A stretch of DNA of 64,000 nt from Hyphomonadaceae bacterium. Its GTDB lineage: Bacteria; Pseudomonadota; Alphaproteobacteria; Caulobacterales; Aquidulcibacteraceae. The notes beneath the pieces are model-generated. The model was not told the origin of the DNA. It saw only the letters and a list, made by a program, of their open reading frames with translations, and searched no databases. Of the stretch, positions 1 to 8,637 are shown piece by piece. Within the stretch, counting starts at the first letter, position 1. Every line of letters begins with the position of its first letter. A program made the translations under genes and the position numbers. Where the stretch lies: the NCBI GenBank assembly GCA_023384105.1, contig JAHDXR010000001.1:372001-436000 (forward strand). Reading direction: 5' to 3'.

Positions 1-103
1 TTGCGAGGCCGACCGCGCCGATCAGGGTGAACGCGGCGCCCCCGACGATGAGAATGCTGGTGAGCAAAGCGGCCCACAGCGGCAGATCGGGCGCCTCGAT
101 CAT
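1..103 (-). CDS. mrpG: MrpG/MnhG antiporter subunit, 3' end outside window
   Basis: Only the first 34 codons are visible. They begin MIEAPDLPLWAALLTS and run into a hydrophobic helix, as in MnhG/MrpG small membrane subunits. The start ATG shares four bases (ATGA) with the stop of the upstream mrpF, the same coupling seen at most junctions of this operon. MrpG is the last canonical subunit of the hetero-oligomeric Na+(K+)/H+ antiporter of the inner membrane. Identity rests mostly on operon position because so little sequence is present. Confidence 0.85.
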   Translation of the reverse strand, partial: MIEAPDLPLWAALLTSILIVGGAAFTLIGAVGLA

Positions 104-381
104 TCGATCACTTCACCGCGCATCAGAAACTTCGCCATGGCGACAGTGGAGGCGAACCCCAGCAAGGCGATGACAAGGGCGGCCTCGAAATAGAGCATGC
201 TTCCGGTCCGTACGCCGAACGTCACGATCATCAGCATCGCGGTCACGTAGAGCGTGTCGAGCCCGAGGACGCGATCCTGCGCGCGCGGGCCCCGGGCAAT
301 GCGCCACACCGCCATCGTCATCGCCATCGCCAGCATGATTTGCGCGGCAAAGAGGGCTCCGCCAAGAATGAGGACGTTCAC
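100..381 (-). CDS. mrpF: MrpF/MnhF antiporter subunit
   Basis: A 93-residue membrane protein with three hydrophobic segments and the MrpF signature region around RIARGPRAQDRVLGLDTLY. It is a small subunit of the Mrp cation/proton antiporter. I place the start at a GTG at 379-381, giving VNVLILGG, because it overlaps the mrpE stop as GTGA; an in-frame ATG 54 bases upstream lies deep inside mrpE and adds a non-membrane extension unlike the family. Translation is probably coupled to mrpE. Confidence 0.9.
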   Translation of the reverse strand: MNVLILGGALFAAQIMLAMAMTMAVWRIARGPRAQDRVLGLDTLYVTAMLMIVTFGVRTGSMLYFEAALVIALLGFASTVAMAKFLMRGEVIE

Positions 382-866
382 TGGAATATCTCCCTCAACA
401 GCGGTTCGTACCGGCGCTTTACCAAATCTATCCAATCCGCCTCGTCCACAAAATCGAACACGTGCAGGAGTAGGCGGTTCGTCGCCGCGTCGTGCTGCGC
501 CCAGAGCGTGCCGGGCGTGCTTGTGATGATCACCGCCAGCAGCGCCAAACCGTATCGATTGGTAAGTTCGAGAGGTATGGCGACGAAGCCTGACGTGTGC
601 GCGTGTCTGGCGCCGCCGAGTATGATCGCGGCGACCGCGAAGTTTGAGCGCACGATGTCGTAGATGACGATGCCTGCGAGTTTGAACAGGGCCACGGCGC
701 TTCCGATGCGCAATTTCGGGGCTTCAAGCGGGACAAGGCTCCAAGGCGCAACGATCCCGATCAGGACGGCGCCGAGCAAGGTCATCGGGGCCAGCGAATT
801 ATGCAGCAGCACCCAGAAGGCCGCGAGAGCGAGCGAAAGCCCGGGGTAGGGGAAGAGGCGGCTCAT
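378..866 (-). CDS. mrpE: MrpE/MnhE antiporter subunit
   Basis: A 162-residue protein with N-terminal membrane helices (about residues 8-45 and 58-80) and a soluble C-terminal part. It carries the family-typical stretch TNRYGLALLAVIITSTPGT followed by HVFDFVDEADW. MrpE supports assembly and activity of the Mrp Na+/H+ antiporter. The length matches the family. It overlaps mrpD upstream and mrpF downstream by four bases each, so it is one cistron of the polycistronic message. Confidence 0.93.
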   Translation of the reverse strand: MSRLFPYPGLSLALAAFWVLLHNSLAPMTLLGAVLIGIVAPWSLVPLEAPKLRIGSAVALFKLAGIVIYDIVRSNFAVAAIILGGARHAHTSGFVAIPLELTNRYGLALLAVIITSTPGTLWAQHDAATNRLLLHVFDFVDEADWIDLVKRRYEPLLREIFQ

Positions 867-2473
867 CGGGACGTCTCGTTCGCCGGCGCTGGCGGGACAT
901 CGCCGCCGAGCACTGCGCCGATATAGTCCTGCGGACGGGAGAGCCAGGCGACCGTGTCATCCGTGAAGCGGAAGACGGCCGCGCCGTTGACGGTCATGAT
1001 GACGCACGCGGCCAGAAGCCCGGCGATGGCGACGAACTCCACGCCGCGCACGCGCGGCGTCACGCTTTCCTTGGACGCCCAGATCGACTCGATCCCGATG
1101 CGCAGCAATGCGACGACGGCCGTGAAGCTCGAGAGCGTCAGCAAAGCGATGAGCACCCAATCCGCCGCCGTCGCCTGTTCGGACAGGCCGGCCATCATGG
1201 CGAATTTGCCGACGAAGCCGGACAGCGGCGGCAGGCCCGCCAGCAGAAGAGCGCAGAGAATAAAGCCGCCGCTGATGAGCGCTATGGCGGCGGGGATAAC
1301 GACGCCCACCTCGTCACTGGGCGAACCGTCCTCGTAGGGGTCGCGATATTCGTCCTCGAAGACAGGGGGCGGCGAGGCCGGCGCCGTTGTGCCGCGCGCG
1401 CGGTTCAGGAGCTCGACCAGCAGGAAAAAGGCGGCGACGGCGAAGGTCGAGCTGATCATGTAATAGAGCGCGCCGGACAAGGCCCGACCGCCGCCGGCGC
1501 CGACGACGGCAAGGACCGCACCGGAAGAGATCAGAATGGAAAAGCCTGCGATGCGGGAGAACGTGCGCGCCGCCAGCATGCCGGCCGCGCTCATCGCGAT
1601 GGTGAGCGCCCCGCCGAACAAGAGCAGCGGACTGGCGAATCCCGCGGCGTCCCCGGTCTCCGGGCCGAAGAAGAGGAATGTGACGCGCAGCACCGCATAA
1701 ACGCCGACCTTGGTCATGATCGCGAACATCGCCGCCGCCGGCGCGCTTGACGCCGAGTATGTCGGCGGCAGCCAGAAACCGAGCGGCCAGATCCCGGCCT
1801 TGATCAAGAACGCGACGCCGAGCACCGCGCAGCCGATTTCGAACAATGTTCGCTGCGCGCCAGAGAGTTCGGGCAGCCGTCCGGCGAGGTCCGCCATGTT
1901 GAGCGTTCCGGCGACGCCGTAGATCGCGCTGACGCCGAGAAGGAACAACGACGAGGCGCCAAGATTGACCGCAATATAGTGAAGCCCCGCTTTGACCCGT
2001 GCGGCTCCCGAGCCGTGCAGCACCAGCCCGTACGACGCCGCCAGCAGCACCTCGAAGAAAACGAACAGGTTGAACAGATCGCCCGTGAGAAAGGCGCCGT
2101 TAAGTCCAGCCAACAGCAACAGGAACAGGGCGTGGAAGCGGGGCCCCGCCCGGTCCCAGCGCGCCAGCGAGAACACCAGCGTGGCAAGCCCGAGCGTGCT
2201 CGCGAGCGCCACCATCATCGCCGATAATCGATCGAGAACCAGGACGATGCCGAACGGCGCCGGCCAGTCGCCGATCCGATAGACCGCGGCCGCGCTTGCG
2301 TCCGGCGCGGCGACCGAAAGCAGCAAGGTGGCGGAAACCAGCAGCAACGCCGTCACCGTCGCGAAGCTGACGGCGATGCGCAGCGGCCGTTCCTCGATCA
2401 TCATAACGAGCGCGGCGGCGCCCAGCGGCAGGACAATCGGCGCGACGATCAGGTGCGTGAGCAAGCCGTTCAT
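863..2473 (-). CDS. mrpD: MrpD/MnhD antiporter subunit (complex I ND4/ND2-like)
   Basis: A 536-residue polytopic protein of the proton-conducting NuoL/M/N-related family (Proton_antipo_M), predicted to have about 14 helices. Conserved parts include GDLFNLFVFFEVLLAASYGL near residue 115 (a membrane Glu as in MrpD and NuoM) and KAGIWPLGFWLPPTYSASSAP with the central Lys. The start ATG at 2471-2473 (MNGLLTHL) overlaps the mrpC stop; the frame stays open further upstream but that part lies inside mrpC and reads as non-protein Arg-rich sequence. MrpD works with MrpA in ion translocation. Confidence 0.95.
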   Translation of the reverse strand: MNGLLTHLIVAPIVLPLGAAALVMMIEERPLRIAVSFATVTALLLVSATLLLSVAAPDASAAAVYRIGDWPAPFGIVLVLDRLSAMMVALASTLGLATLVFSLARWDRAGPRFHALFLLLLAGLNGAFLTGDLFNLFVFFEVLLAASYGLVLHGSGAARVKAGLHYIAVNLGASSLFLLGVSAIYGVAGTLNMADLAGRLPELSGAQRTLFEIGCAVLGVAFLIKAGIWPLGFWLPPTYSASSAPAAAMFAIMTKVGVYAVLRVTFLFFGPETGDAAGFASPLLLFGGALTIAMSAAGMLAARTFSRIAGFSILISSGAVLAVVGAGGGRALSGALYYMISSTFAVAAFFLLVELLNRARGTTAPASPPPVFEDEYRDPYEDGSPSDEVGVVIPAAIALISGGFILCALLLAGLPPLSGFVGKFAMMAGLSEQATAADWVLIALLTLSSFTAVVALLRIGIESIWASKESVTPRVRGVEFVAIAGLLAACVIMTVNGAAVFRFTDDTVAWLSRPQDYIGAVLGGDVPPAPANETSR

Positions 2474-2811
2474 TGCTCGGGCTCCTGGCCGTCGACGTGG
2501 TCGGTCCCGGTCAGGCCCCGCGAAGCCAGCAAGACGACGAGGAAAAGCGCGGTCATCGCGAAGTTGATCACGATGGCCGTCAGCACCAGGGCCTGCGGGA
2601 GCGGATCGGTATAGGCGCCGGCGCCGCCAACGGCCGGGTCGAGCACCGGGGGCGCGCCGATGCGAATCCCGCCGACGGAGAAAATGAAGAGATTGACGCC
2701 GTAACTGATCAAAGAGAGGCCGATGACGACCTGAAACGTGCGCGGCCTGAACAACAGCCAAACGCCCGACGCGATCAGCACGCCGATAGCGAGTGCGAGC
2801 ACGATCTCCAT
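2470..2811 (-). CDS. mrpC: MrpC/MnhC antiporter subunit (NuoK-like)
   Basis: A 113-residue protein with three transmembrane helices and the NuoK/MrpC pattern, for example VVIGLSLISYGVNLFIF (residues about 28-44) and TDPLPQALVLTAIVINFAMT. MrpC is homologous to NuoK of complex I and is essential in characterised Mrp complexes. Its start overlaps the end of mrpAB (TGATG) and its stop overlaps the start of mrpD (ATGA), indicating translational coupling. Confidence 0.95.
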   Translation of the reverse strand: MEIVLALAIGVLIASGVWLLFRPRTFQVVIGLSLISYGVNLFIFSVGGIRIGAPPVLDPAVGGAGAYTDPLPQALVLTAIVINFAMTALFLVVLLASRGLTGTDHVDGQEPEQ

Positions 2812-5780
2812 CAGCTTTGGCCGCCTGCTTGCGGCGCATCGCTTGCCGGCTCAGGCGCCGGCAGGGCGTCGGCTTCCGCTCCGGCCCGGTCAGGAAGGAC
2901 ATGGCGTGGCGTGCGGATCGATTGGTGCGCGAGCACAATGAGCATCAGCACCGTGGCGCCGACGACGAGTGCAAACACGCCGAGATCGAAGATCATCGCC
3001 GTAGCCGCGGGCGCGGGGCCGAGACCGGGAATATCGATGTAGCTGAAATACGATGTGAGGAACGGATAGCCGAATATCCAAGAACCGGCGCCGGCGGCCA
3101 CCGCGGTCAGAAGCCCGGCCCCGATCCAGATGATCGGCTGGACGCGCAGACGGGCCTCGGTCCAGCGCGTTCCGGAAGCCATGTACTGGATCACGAACGC
3201 GATCGACATCGTGACGCCGGCGGCGAAACCGCCTCCGGGCAAGTCGTGTCCGCGCATGAACAAATAAACCGCGAGAACGGCGATGACCGGAAAAGACCAC
3301 TGCATCAGGACGCGCGGGACCATGAGGTAGTCGCGCAGCGTCTGGCCGACATTGCGTTCGGCATGGCGTTCATCGTAGTCATTCTGCCGGCGTTGCTGCG
3401 GCGGCGCCGCCACGGTTTCCCGAGCGGGCCGGAAACGCCGCAACAGTGCGAAGACGGTGAGCGCCACTACGCCCAGCACCGTGATCTCGCCCAGCGTATC
3501 GAAGGCGCGGAAATCGACCAGCAGCACGTTGATCACATTGCGCCCGCCCGCATCGGCGTAGGAGCGCTCCAGAAAGAAACTTGAAATCGGATCCGGCGCC
3601 GGCCGGGTCATGACCGCCAATGTCAACGCGGAAACGGAGAGGCCCGCGGTCGCCGCGACAGCGAGGTCGAGGCCGCGGCGCACGCGCATGCGCCAGCGCG
3701 AGGCGCGCGAGAAAGCGCGCAATTGCTCAAGACGGATCGGAAGCCATCTGAGGCCAAGCAGCAGAAGCACGGTGGTGACGATCTCGACCAGCAATTGCGT
3801 AAGGGCGAGGTCGGGCGCCGAAAGCCATATGAACGTGAGACAGCTGACAAGGCCCGCCCCGCCCATAAGCACCAACGCGACGTAGCGATGGTACTTGGCC
3901 TGATAGGCGGCGCCGATCGCGCAGGCGGCTCCGACGACCCACATCAAAGCGAATACCGGATCGACAGGCTGCAGCTGGGGCGAGAGCGGCACGCCGCCGG
4001 CGACGAAGGCGACGGCCAGCGCTATCGCCAGCGGGATCAGCACGAGCAGGCGAAGCTGAGGCTGTAGCCAGCGCGTGCTGAGCCTCTGCTCCAACCCTCG
4101 CGCCAGCGCCACAAGGCCAGCCATGGCGCCGTCGAACAGTCGGCGCGCCTGGAAGCGATGCAGGATCGGGGGAGCGCCGCGGGAATTGGCGTTGATGCGC
4201 TTGCCGAAGAGCGCGTAAGCCAGCGCGCCCGCGATCAAGGCCGTCATGCTCAGCAGCAATGCCGGGCTGAAACCGTGCCAAATGCGCAGGCTGTAATTGG
4301 GAGCCTGCGGGCCGAGCATGGAATCGACGGCGGCCGCGAGAAACGGCCCGATGGTGAGGCCGGGAACGATGCCGACAACGAGGCAGATCAGGACCAGGAT
4401 CTCAATCGGAAAACGCATCCATTGGGGCGGCTCCGCCGGCGTGCGCGGACATTCCGTCGGCGGCGGGCCGAAGAAGGTCGTGTGAATGAAGCGCAGCGAA
4501 TAAAGGACGCTGAAGGCGCTCGCCAAGGTCGCCAATACGGGAAGCGCGTAGTTGAAGGGGCGGGTCGAACTCTGCGCGATCGCCTCGGCGAGGAACATTT
4601 CCTTGGACAGAAAGCCGTTGAGCAAAGGCACGCCCGCCATCGCCGCCGCAGCGACCATGGCGAGGCTCGCGGTGACCGGCATGAAGCGGACAAGACCGCT
4701 CAGCTTGCGCATGTCGCGCGTGCCGGTTTCGTGGTCGATGATGCCCGCCGCCATGAACAGCGAAGCCTTGAAGGTCGCGTGATTGACGGTGTGAAAGATC
4801 GCGGCCACGGCGGCCAGCGGGCTGCCAAGGCCCAGGAGCAGGGTGATGAGGCCGATATGGCTGATGGTGGAATAGGCGAGAAGCCCCTTGAGATCGTGCT
4901 GATAGATCGCGGCGAACGCGCCGATGAGCAGCGTCGCCATGCCGACCGACCCCACGAGCGCATACCACGCATCTGTGCCCGACAAGACCGGCCACAACAG
5001 GATGAGCAGAAAGACCCCCGCCTTCACCAAGGTGGCGGAATGCAGATAGGCGCTGACCGGCGTCGGCGCCGCCATCGCGTGCGGCAGCCAGAAGTGAAAC
5101 GGAAATTGCGCGCTCTTGGTGAAGGCGCCGATCAGGATCAGCACAAGCGTCGGCAGATAGAGCGCGTGTTCGCGGATGCGCTCGCCCGCGCCGAGCACGA
5201 CGTCCAGGTCGAACCCGCCGGCGATCTGCCCGAGCAGCAGCATGCCGACCAGCAGGCAGAGCCCGCCCGCCGCCGTCACCGTAAGCGCCATGCGCGCGCC
5301 CTCGCGCGCGTTCGCATTCTGGTGCCAGTAGCCGATCAGCAGGAAGGAGAACAGGCTCGTCACCTCCCAGAAGAGCGCAAGCTGAATGATATTGCCCGAC
5401 ATGACGATGCCGAGCATCGCGCCCATGAACGCCAGCAAGAACGAATAGAAGCGGGGAACCGGATCCTCGGCCGACATGTAGTAGCGCGCGTACAAGACGA
5501 TGAGCGCGCCGATGCCCACGATCAACAGCGCGAACAGCCAAGACAGGCCGTCGAGACGAAATACGAGATTGACCCCCAGCGAAGGCAGCCAGGCGATGTC
5601 GGTGCGCGCGCCGTCGAAAGTCGCGCCGTGAAGCAGGACGAGGCAGACAAGGCCCGCAATCGTGACCGTTGAGGCCAGCGTCGCAGCGGCGTTGCGGGCG
5701 TGCGTCGGCAGCCAAGCCGCAAGCAACGCGCCGAAAAACGGCAGACCGATCAAGGCCAGCAGCAGGAAGCTAGTCGGCAT
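2811..5780 (-). CDS. mrpA: Fused MrpA-MrpB antiporter subunit
   Basis: A 989-residue polytopic membrane protein and first gene of the Mrp operon. Residues about 1-750 are MrpA, related to NuoL/ND5: NIIQLALFWEVTSLFSFLLI carries the conserved membrane Glu, and TKSAQFPFHFWLPHAMAAPT the conserved Lys/His region. A MrpB-like domain follows at about residues 800-970 (MRGHDLPGGGFAAGVTMSIA is the MnhB signature). Some proteobacteria encode A and B as one polypeptide, as in Pha systems of rhizobia. The product should exchange Na+ or K+ for H+ and contribute to pH and salt homeostasis. No clear regulator lies next to it. Confidence 0.95.
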   Translation of the reverse strand: MPTSFLLLALIGLPFFGALLAAWLPTHARNAAATLASTVTIAGLVCLVLLHGATFDGARTDIAWLPSLGVNLVFRLDGLSWLFALLIVGIGALIVLYARYYMSAEDPVPRFYSFLLAFMGAMLGIVMSGNIIQLALFWEVTSLFSFLLIGYWHQNANAREGARMALTVTAAGGLCLLVGMLLLGQIAGGFDLDVVLGAGERIREHALYLPTLVLILIGAFTKSAQFPFHFWLPHAMAAPTPVSAYLHSATLVKAGVFLLILLWPVLSGTDAWYALVGSVGMATLLIGAFAAIYQHDLKGLLAYSTISHIGLITLLLGLGSPLAAVAAIFHTVNHATFKASLFMAAGIIDHETGTRDMRKLSGLVRFMPVTASLAMVAAAAMAGVPLLNGFLSKEMFLAEAIAQSSTRPFNYALPVLATLASAFSVLYSLRFIHTTFFGPPPTECPRTPAEPPQWMRFPIEILVLICLVVGIVPGLTIGPFLAAAVDSMLGPQAPNYSLRIWHGFSPALLLSMTALIAGALAYALFGKRINANSRGAPPILHRFQARRLFDGAMAGLVALARGLEQRLSTRWLQPQLRLLVLIPLAIALAVAFVAGGVPLSPQLQPVDPVFALMWVVGAACAIGAAYQAKYHRYVALVLMGGAGLVSCLTFIWLSAPDLALTQLLVEIVTTVLLLLGLRWLPIRLEQLRAFSRASRWRMRVRRGLDLAVAATAGLSVSALTLAVMTRPAPDPISSFFLERSYADAGGRNVINVLLVDFRAFDTLGEITVLGVVALTVFALLRRFRPARETVAAPPQQRRQNDYDERHAERNVGQTLRDYLMVPRVLMQWSFPVIAVLAVYLFMRGHDLPGGGFAAGVTMSIAFVIQYMASGTRWTEARLRVQPIIWIGAGLLTAVAAGAGSWIFGYPFLTSYFSYIDIPGLGPAPAATAMIFDLGVFALVVGATVLMLIVLAHQSIRTPRHVLPDRAGAEADALPAPEPASDAPQAGGQS

Positions 5781-5870
5781 CGCGCGCGCCCCTTCTTGCG
5801 GTGAACTGCGCCGCCTTCATCAAGGACACATCGGCCGTTGCTGAGAGCAAGCCCTGATATTGTGTAGTCG

Positions 5871-6767
5871 TCATCTGGCGCCCGGCATCCGCACGACAAG
5901 GATGTCGCTGGGTGTTCCGTCCACGATCTTGGGGGCGTGTCCGCCGATCAGCAGATGAAACAGCCTGCCGTGGCCGACAGTGCCGATCACGGTCAAATCC
6001 GCATTTTGTTCGATGACGTAGTTGTGGATCATAACCTCGGGGCGGCCGTGCTCGATCAGCGTCACGATGCCGCTGCGCACGCTCTCGGGCATGTCGGCGT
6101 CGCGGACGAAAGCTCTAATTTCCTCCTGCTCCATCGCCGAGAAGTCGCGGCTGAGTTGGGACGCGCCCGACAAGGAGCGGTACGGCATGTCGAAGGCGTG
6201 CATGACCGCAAAGGCGGCGTCCGGAAACATGTGCGCCGCAACGGACAATCCGTAGCCGGCCTCCGCGGTGAAGTCGGTTCCCACAAGGATGTGCCGGTAA
6301 GCGCCCGACAGCCGGGATTTGACCACCAGCACGGAGGTCGGCGCGCGGCGGATCAAATACTCCACGGTTCTGCCGAGAACGGCTCTTCCCAGTCCCTGAC
6401 CGCGCGTAGCGCCGACGACGATCAGGTCGCACCGTTCCTGCGCTGCGACATCCAGAATGACCTCGGGCGCCTCGCCCTGGGTGACGATGATTCTGAGGTC
6501 GGCGACAGGTTCGCGAAGGTCGCGGCGGATTTGTCTCTCGACCACGAGCGCCGGGTCGGGCGGCCGCCGCCAGGAGGGAAGGTCATCGTAGAACGGCGAG
6601 CGGCTCGCAATCGTCTGGTTCTCCAGCGCGTGCACGACGATCAAGCCTGCATTCCACTGGCGCGCCAGCTGCGTGGCCCGATCGAGCGCCCTGTCGCTGC
6701 GCGCGCTCAGGTCCGTGGCCAGCAGGATTTTTTGCGGCGGCTTGAACAAGGGGAGCGCGTTGGCCAT
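5871..6767 (-). CDS. Tandem universal stress protein (UspA family)
   Basis: A 298-residue cytoplasmic protein with two Usp domains, about residues 12-150 and 153-298. Domain 1 has an ATP-binding type glycine motif (VVGATRGQGLGRAVLGRT). Domain 2 has a partial version (IGTVGHGRLFHLLIGGHA). I chose the ATG at 6765-6767 (MANALPLF); open sequence upstream is basic and not Usp-like. It lies about 90 bp upstream of the Mrp operon on the same strand, so shared stress-related expression is possible but not shown. Tandem Usps are common in bacteria with stress or redox regulons; the ligand is unknown. Confidence 0.9.
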   Translation of the reverse strand: MANALPLFKPPQKILLATDLSARSDRALDRATQLARQWNAGLIVVHALENQTIASRSPFYDDLPSWRRPPDPALVVERQIRRDLREPVADLRIIVTQGEAPEVILDVAAQERCDLIVVGATRGQGLGRAVLGRTVEYLIRRAPTSVLVVKSRLSGAYRHILVGTDFTAEAGYGLSVAAHMFPDAAFAVMHAFDMPYRSLSGASQLSRDFSAMEQEEIRAFVRDADMPESVRSGIVTLIEHGRPEVMIHNYVIEQNADLTVIGTVGHGRLFHLLIGGHAPKIVDGTPSDILVVRMPGAR

Positions 6768-6873
6768 CGTGAACTCCGGGCGCAATTGGGGACACCGGCA
6801 GTTTTTTATACGGACAAGGGCGATTTGACCACGCGATGCGGAAAGCACGCGCGAATATTCGCGCGCAATGAAG

Positions 6874-7131
6874 CTAGAACGCCTGGTGAGCGAGGCGCAG
6901 CATCAGCGCCGCGGCCGCAAGCCACATCGCTTCGTCCCAGTAGGTCGTTGTGCGCGCAATAATATGCTCTCCTCTGGCTACCGCGTAGCCGGCGGCGAAG
7001 ACGGCGTACAGCGCCAGCCAAAACGCAACGGCATCGAGACCAAGACCGTTCTTCTGAAAGAGCGCGATGAGAACGGAGATTGCGGCCTTGATGCAGAAGC
7101 GGCCGACGTGTTCTTTCGCAGCGGCGTCCAT
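6874..7131 (-). CDS. Small membrane protein of unknown function
   Basis: An 85-residue protein, MDAAAKEHVGRFCIKAAISV at the start, with hydrophobic segments at about residues 12-28, 33-52 and 66-80, so two or three helices. I do not recognise the family. The chosen ATG lies just after the Rnk stop and has a weak GTGAGAA ribosome site; a longer start 33 bases upstream would overlap Rnk and lacks a Shine-Dalgarno sequence. It probably shares a transcript with rnk. Confidence 0.65.
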   Translation of the reverse strand: MDAAAKEHVGRFCIKAAISVLIALFQKNGLGLDAVAFWLALYAVFAAGYAVARGEHIIARTTTYWDEAMWLAAAALMLRLAHQAF

Positions 7132-7135
7132 GTTC

Positions 7136-7666
7136 TCACGCCGCGCGCGGTCCGGGGTCGTCATCGTCCGGGTCCGGACGTTCTTCCGTCCGGTCCCCGG
7201 CGGCTTTGCGGCGGCTCGCCAGATCGACAACCGCAGGAGGCGCTTCGGGACTCGCTGGATCGGCGGCGGGTTGTCGGACCTTCACAACGGTCAGTTTGTG
7301 CTTATGGCCGTCTGGCGCCTGCCAGGTGATGGACTGGCCGGCGGAGAGGCCGATCAGCGCCGCGCCGATGGGCGTGAGCACCGACACCTTGTTCTGCGCG
7401 ATGTCCGCCTCGTTTGGAAACACCAGGATAACGCGCCCGTTCTGGGTGCTGTCCGACAGGAACTCGACGAGCGAGCCCATGCGGACGACGTCCGGGGGTA
7501 TTGCATCCGCGGCGACGACGCGCGCGCGCTCCATCTCCGCACGCAATTCATCGGCGACCTCGGGAAAGCGGCGCGACGCCGCATCGGCGATTGCGATGAG
7601 CTTTCGATGGTCCGTCTCCGTGACAATGAGCGGAGGCTTGACCTCCGTGATCGTTTGCTGAGCCAT
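7136..7666 (-). CDS. rnk: Rnk-like protein (GreA/GreB C-terminal domain)
   Basis: A 176-residue protein. Residues about 10-55 form an Rnk-type N-terminal helical region (IVTETDHRKLIAIADAA) and about 60-135 a GreA/GreB C-terminal FKBP-like domain, with VRMGSLVEFL and KVSVLTPIGAALIGLSAGQS typical of the Rnk 'regulator of nucleoside diphosphate kinase' family. Such proteins bind RNA polymerase but lack the Gre coiled coil that stimulates cleavage. The last 40 residues are acidic, Pro-rich and probably disordered, an extension not needed for the fold. A second, divergent paralogue lies at 8156. Confidence 0.88.
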   Translation of the reverse strand: MAQQTITEVKPPLIVTETDHRKLIAIADAASRRFPEVADELRAEMERARVVAADAIPPDVVRMGSLVEFLSDSTQNGRVILVFPNEADIAQNKVSVLTPIGAALIGLSAGQSITWQAPDGHKHKLTVVKVRQPAADPASPEAPPAVVDLASRRKAAGDRTEERPDPDDDDPGPRAA

Positions 7667-8002
7667 GATGGTGGCGGTCTCCTTGCCGCCTGTGCGTCGC
7701 TGCGCCGCTGAATTGCCGTTTCGATGAGGTGTAAGGCGCGCAAGGCCGTTGCGTTGGCGCGCGCGGAGGGCGCCCCCGGAGACGCCTGGCGTTTATGGCC
7801 GCGTCCCGGGGGCTAAAAACCCGTGATCGGATGGCTCCGAAGGAATGCCGCGCACGTCGTCACCATTAAACCAGCCTGACGGGTTGAAGTTTCTTGTCAA
7901 GTCATCGGAAAAGATCGCGCCGCAGATGGATTGCGCCTGCAAGTGCGCGCCTTGCGGCGGCTTGTTGACACGCAGGCGGGCCGGTTCAATATGAAAGCCG
8001 CT
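7667..8002. other. Intergenic region upstream of the two Rnk-family genes
   Basis: About 336 bases without a convincing gene between the start of rnk (minus strand) and the candidate leader described next. A TTGACA box at 7965-7970 is followed 16 bases later by CAATAT (7987-7992), a plausible sigma-70-type promoter reading rightward with a start site near 8000. No strong promoter for the leftward rnk was recognised. A short GCGTCGTCACCATTAAACC stretch near 7850 has no assigned role. Confidence 0.45.
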
Positions 8003-8056
8003 ATGCGTTCCAGCTTTCTCACGCAGCGCGTCCGTCTCGATCTCGCACGGGCCTGA
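8003..8056 (+). CDS. Candidate 17-codon leader peptide
   Basis: The frame starts MRSSFLTQRVRLDLARA and stops with TGA. Its ATG lies only a few bases after the predicted transcription start (promoter boxes 7965-7970 and 7987-7992), so the message could be leaderless. The stop codon runs directly into the left arm of the hairpin at 8056-8080, the geometry of an attenuation leader. The pattern LT-x-R...DL-x-R loosely recalls actinobacterial cysteine-operon leaders, but there are no terminal Cys codons. An in-frame ATG at 7991 overlaps the -10 box and is less likely. Coding status is inference from layout only. Confidence 0.35.
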   Translation: MRSSFLTQRVRLDLARA

Positions 8057-8083
8057 CCCCTAGCCGATGTGGCTAGGGGTTTG
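8056..8083 (+). terminator. Hairpin, terminator or attenuator candidate
   Basis: Perfect 10-bp stem ACCCCTAGCC (8056-8065) / GGCTAGGGGT (8071-8080) with a five-base loop GATGT, followed by TTT. It can end a short transcript of about 80 bases from the promoter near 7965, either as an sRNA terminator or as an attenuator in the leader of the Rnk-like gene at 8156. The U tract is short, so termination efficiency is uncertain. Confidence 0.5.
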
Positions 8084-8155
8084 ATGGCGCGCCACGCGCG
8101 CATTTCTTAAGAGCCACGAGGAATTCATCGTTTCACGCCGCGCCGGAGGCGACGG

Positions 8156-8569
8156 ATGATGCGAAAGCATAGACGCATCCCATCAGTGATGATGCGGAGC
8201 GATGATCACGAGCGCCTCGCGGCCTTGGCGGCCGCGGCGCGCGCCCGAACGCCAGGCGCGCCGCTCCTGCTCAAGAAGTTGGCGCGCGCGACCCTTGCGC
8301 CCACGACGCCCGACGGCGTCGTCCGCATGAACAGCGTTGTGAGCTTCGAGTACAACGGTCTGTCCTGCCGGGACATGACGCTCGTCTTCGACGAAGACAC
8401 GGACGTTCTGGCCGGACGCCTCTCGGTCTTGACGCCGGCCGGCGCGATGCTGCTCGGCATGGCCGCGGGCGAAGCGGTCGAGTGGCGCGATGAGGCAGGC
8501 CGCTTGAGCCGCTTGAAAGTGGAGCATGTGTCGGCGCCGGGACGCGCGGAAGCGGAGAACCTGGCGTGA
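8156..8569 (+). CDS. Second Rnk/GreA-C-like protein
   Basis: A 137-residue paralogue of the divergent Rnk protein. Residues about 12-50 match the Rnk N-terminal helical part (MRSDDHERLAALAAAARAR). Residues about 53-130 match the GreA/GreB C-terminal domain (VRMNSVVSFEYNG, RLSVLTPAGAMLLGMAAGEA). GGAGG at 8145-8149 supports the ATG at 8156. It lacks the acidic tail of the other copy. It probably acts on RNA polymerase or nucleoside diphosphate metabolism as a regulator; the specific role is unknown. A candidate leader and hairpin precede it. Confidence 0.85.
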   Translation: MMRKHRRIPSVMMRSDDHERLAALAAAARARTPGAPLLLKKLARATLAPTTPDGVVRMNSVVSFEYNGLSCRDMTLVFDEDTDVLAGRLSVLTPAGAMLLGMAAGEAVEWRDEAGRLSRLKVEHVSAPGRAEAENLA

Positions 8570-8637
8570 AGCCTACGGTCTTACGAGGCTAAGCGCTCCT
8601 CGGGCGGCCTACAGCGCTGCGCCCAAAAACAGACTCG

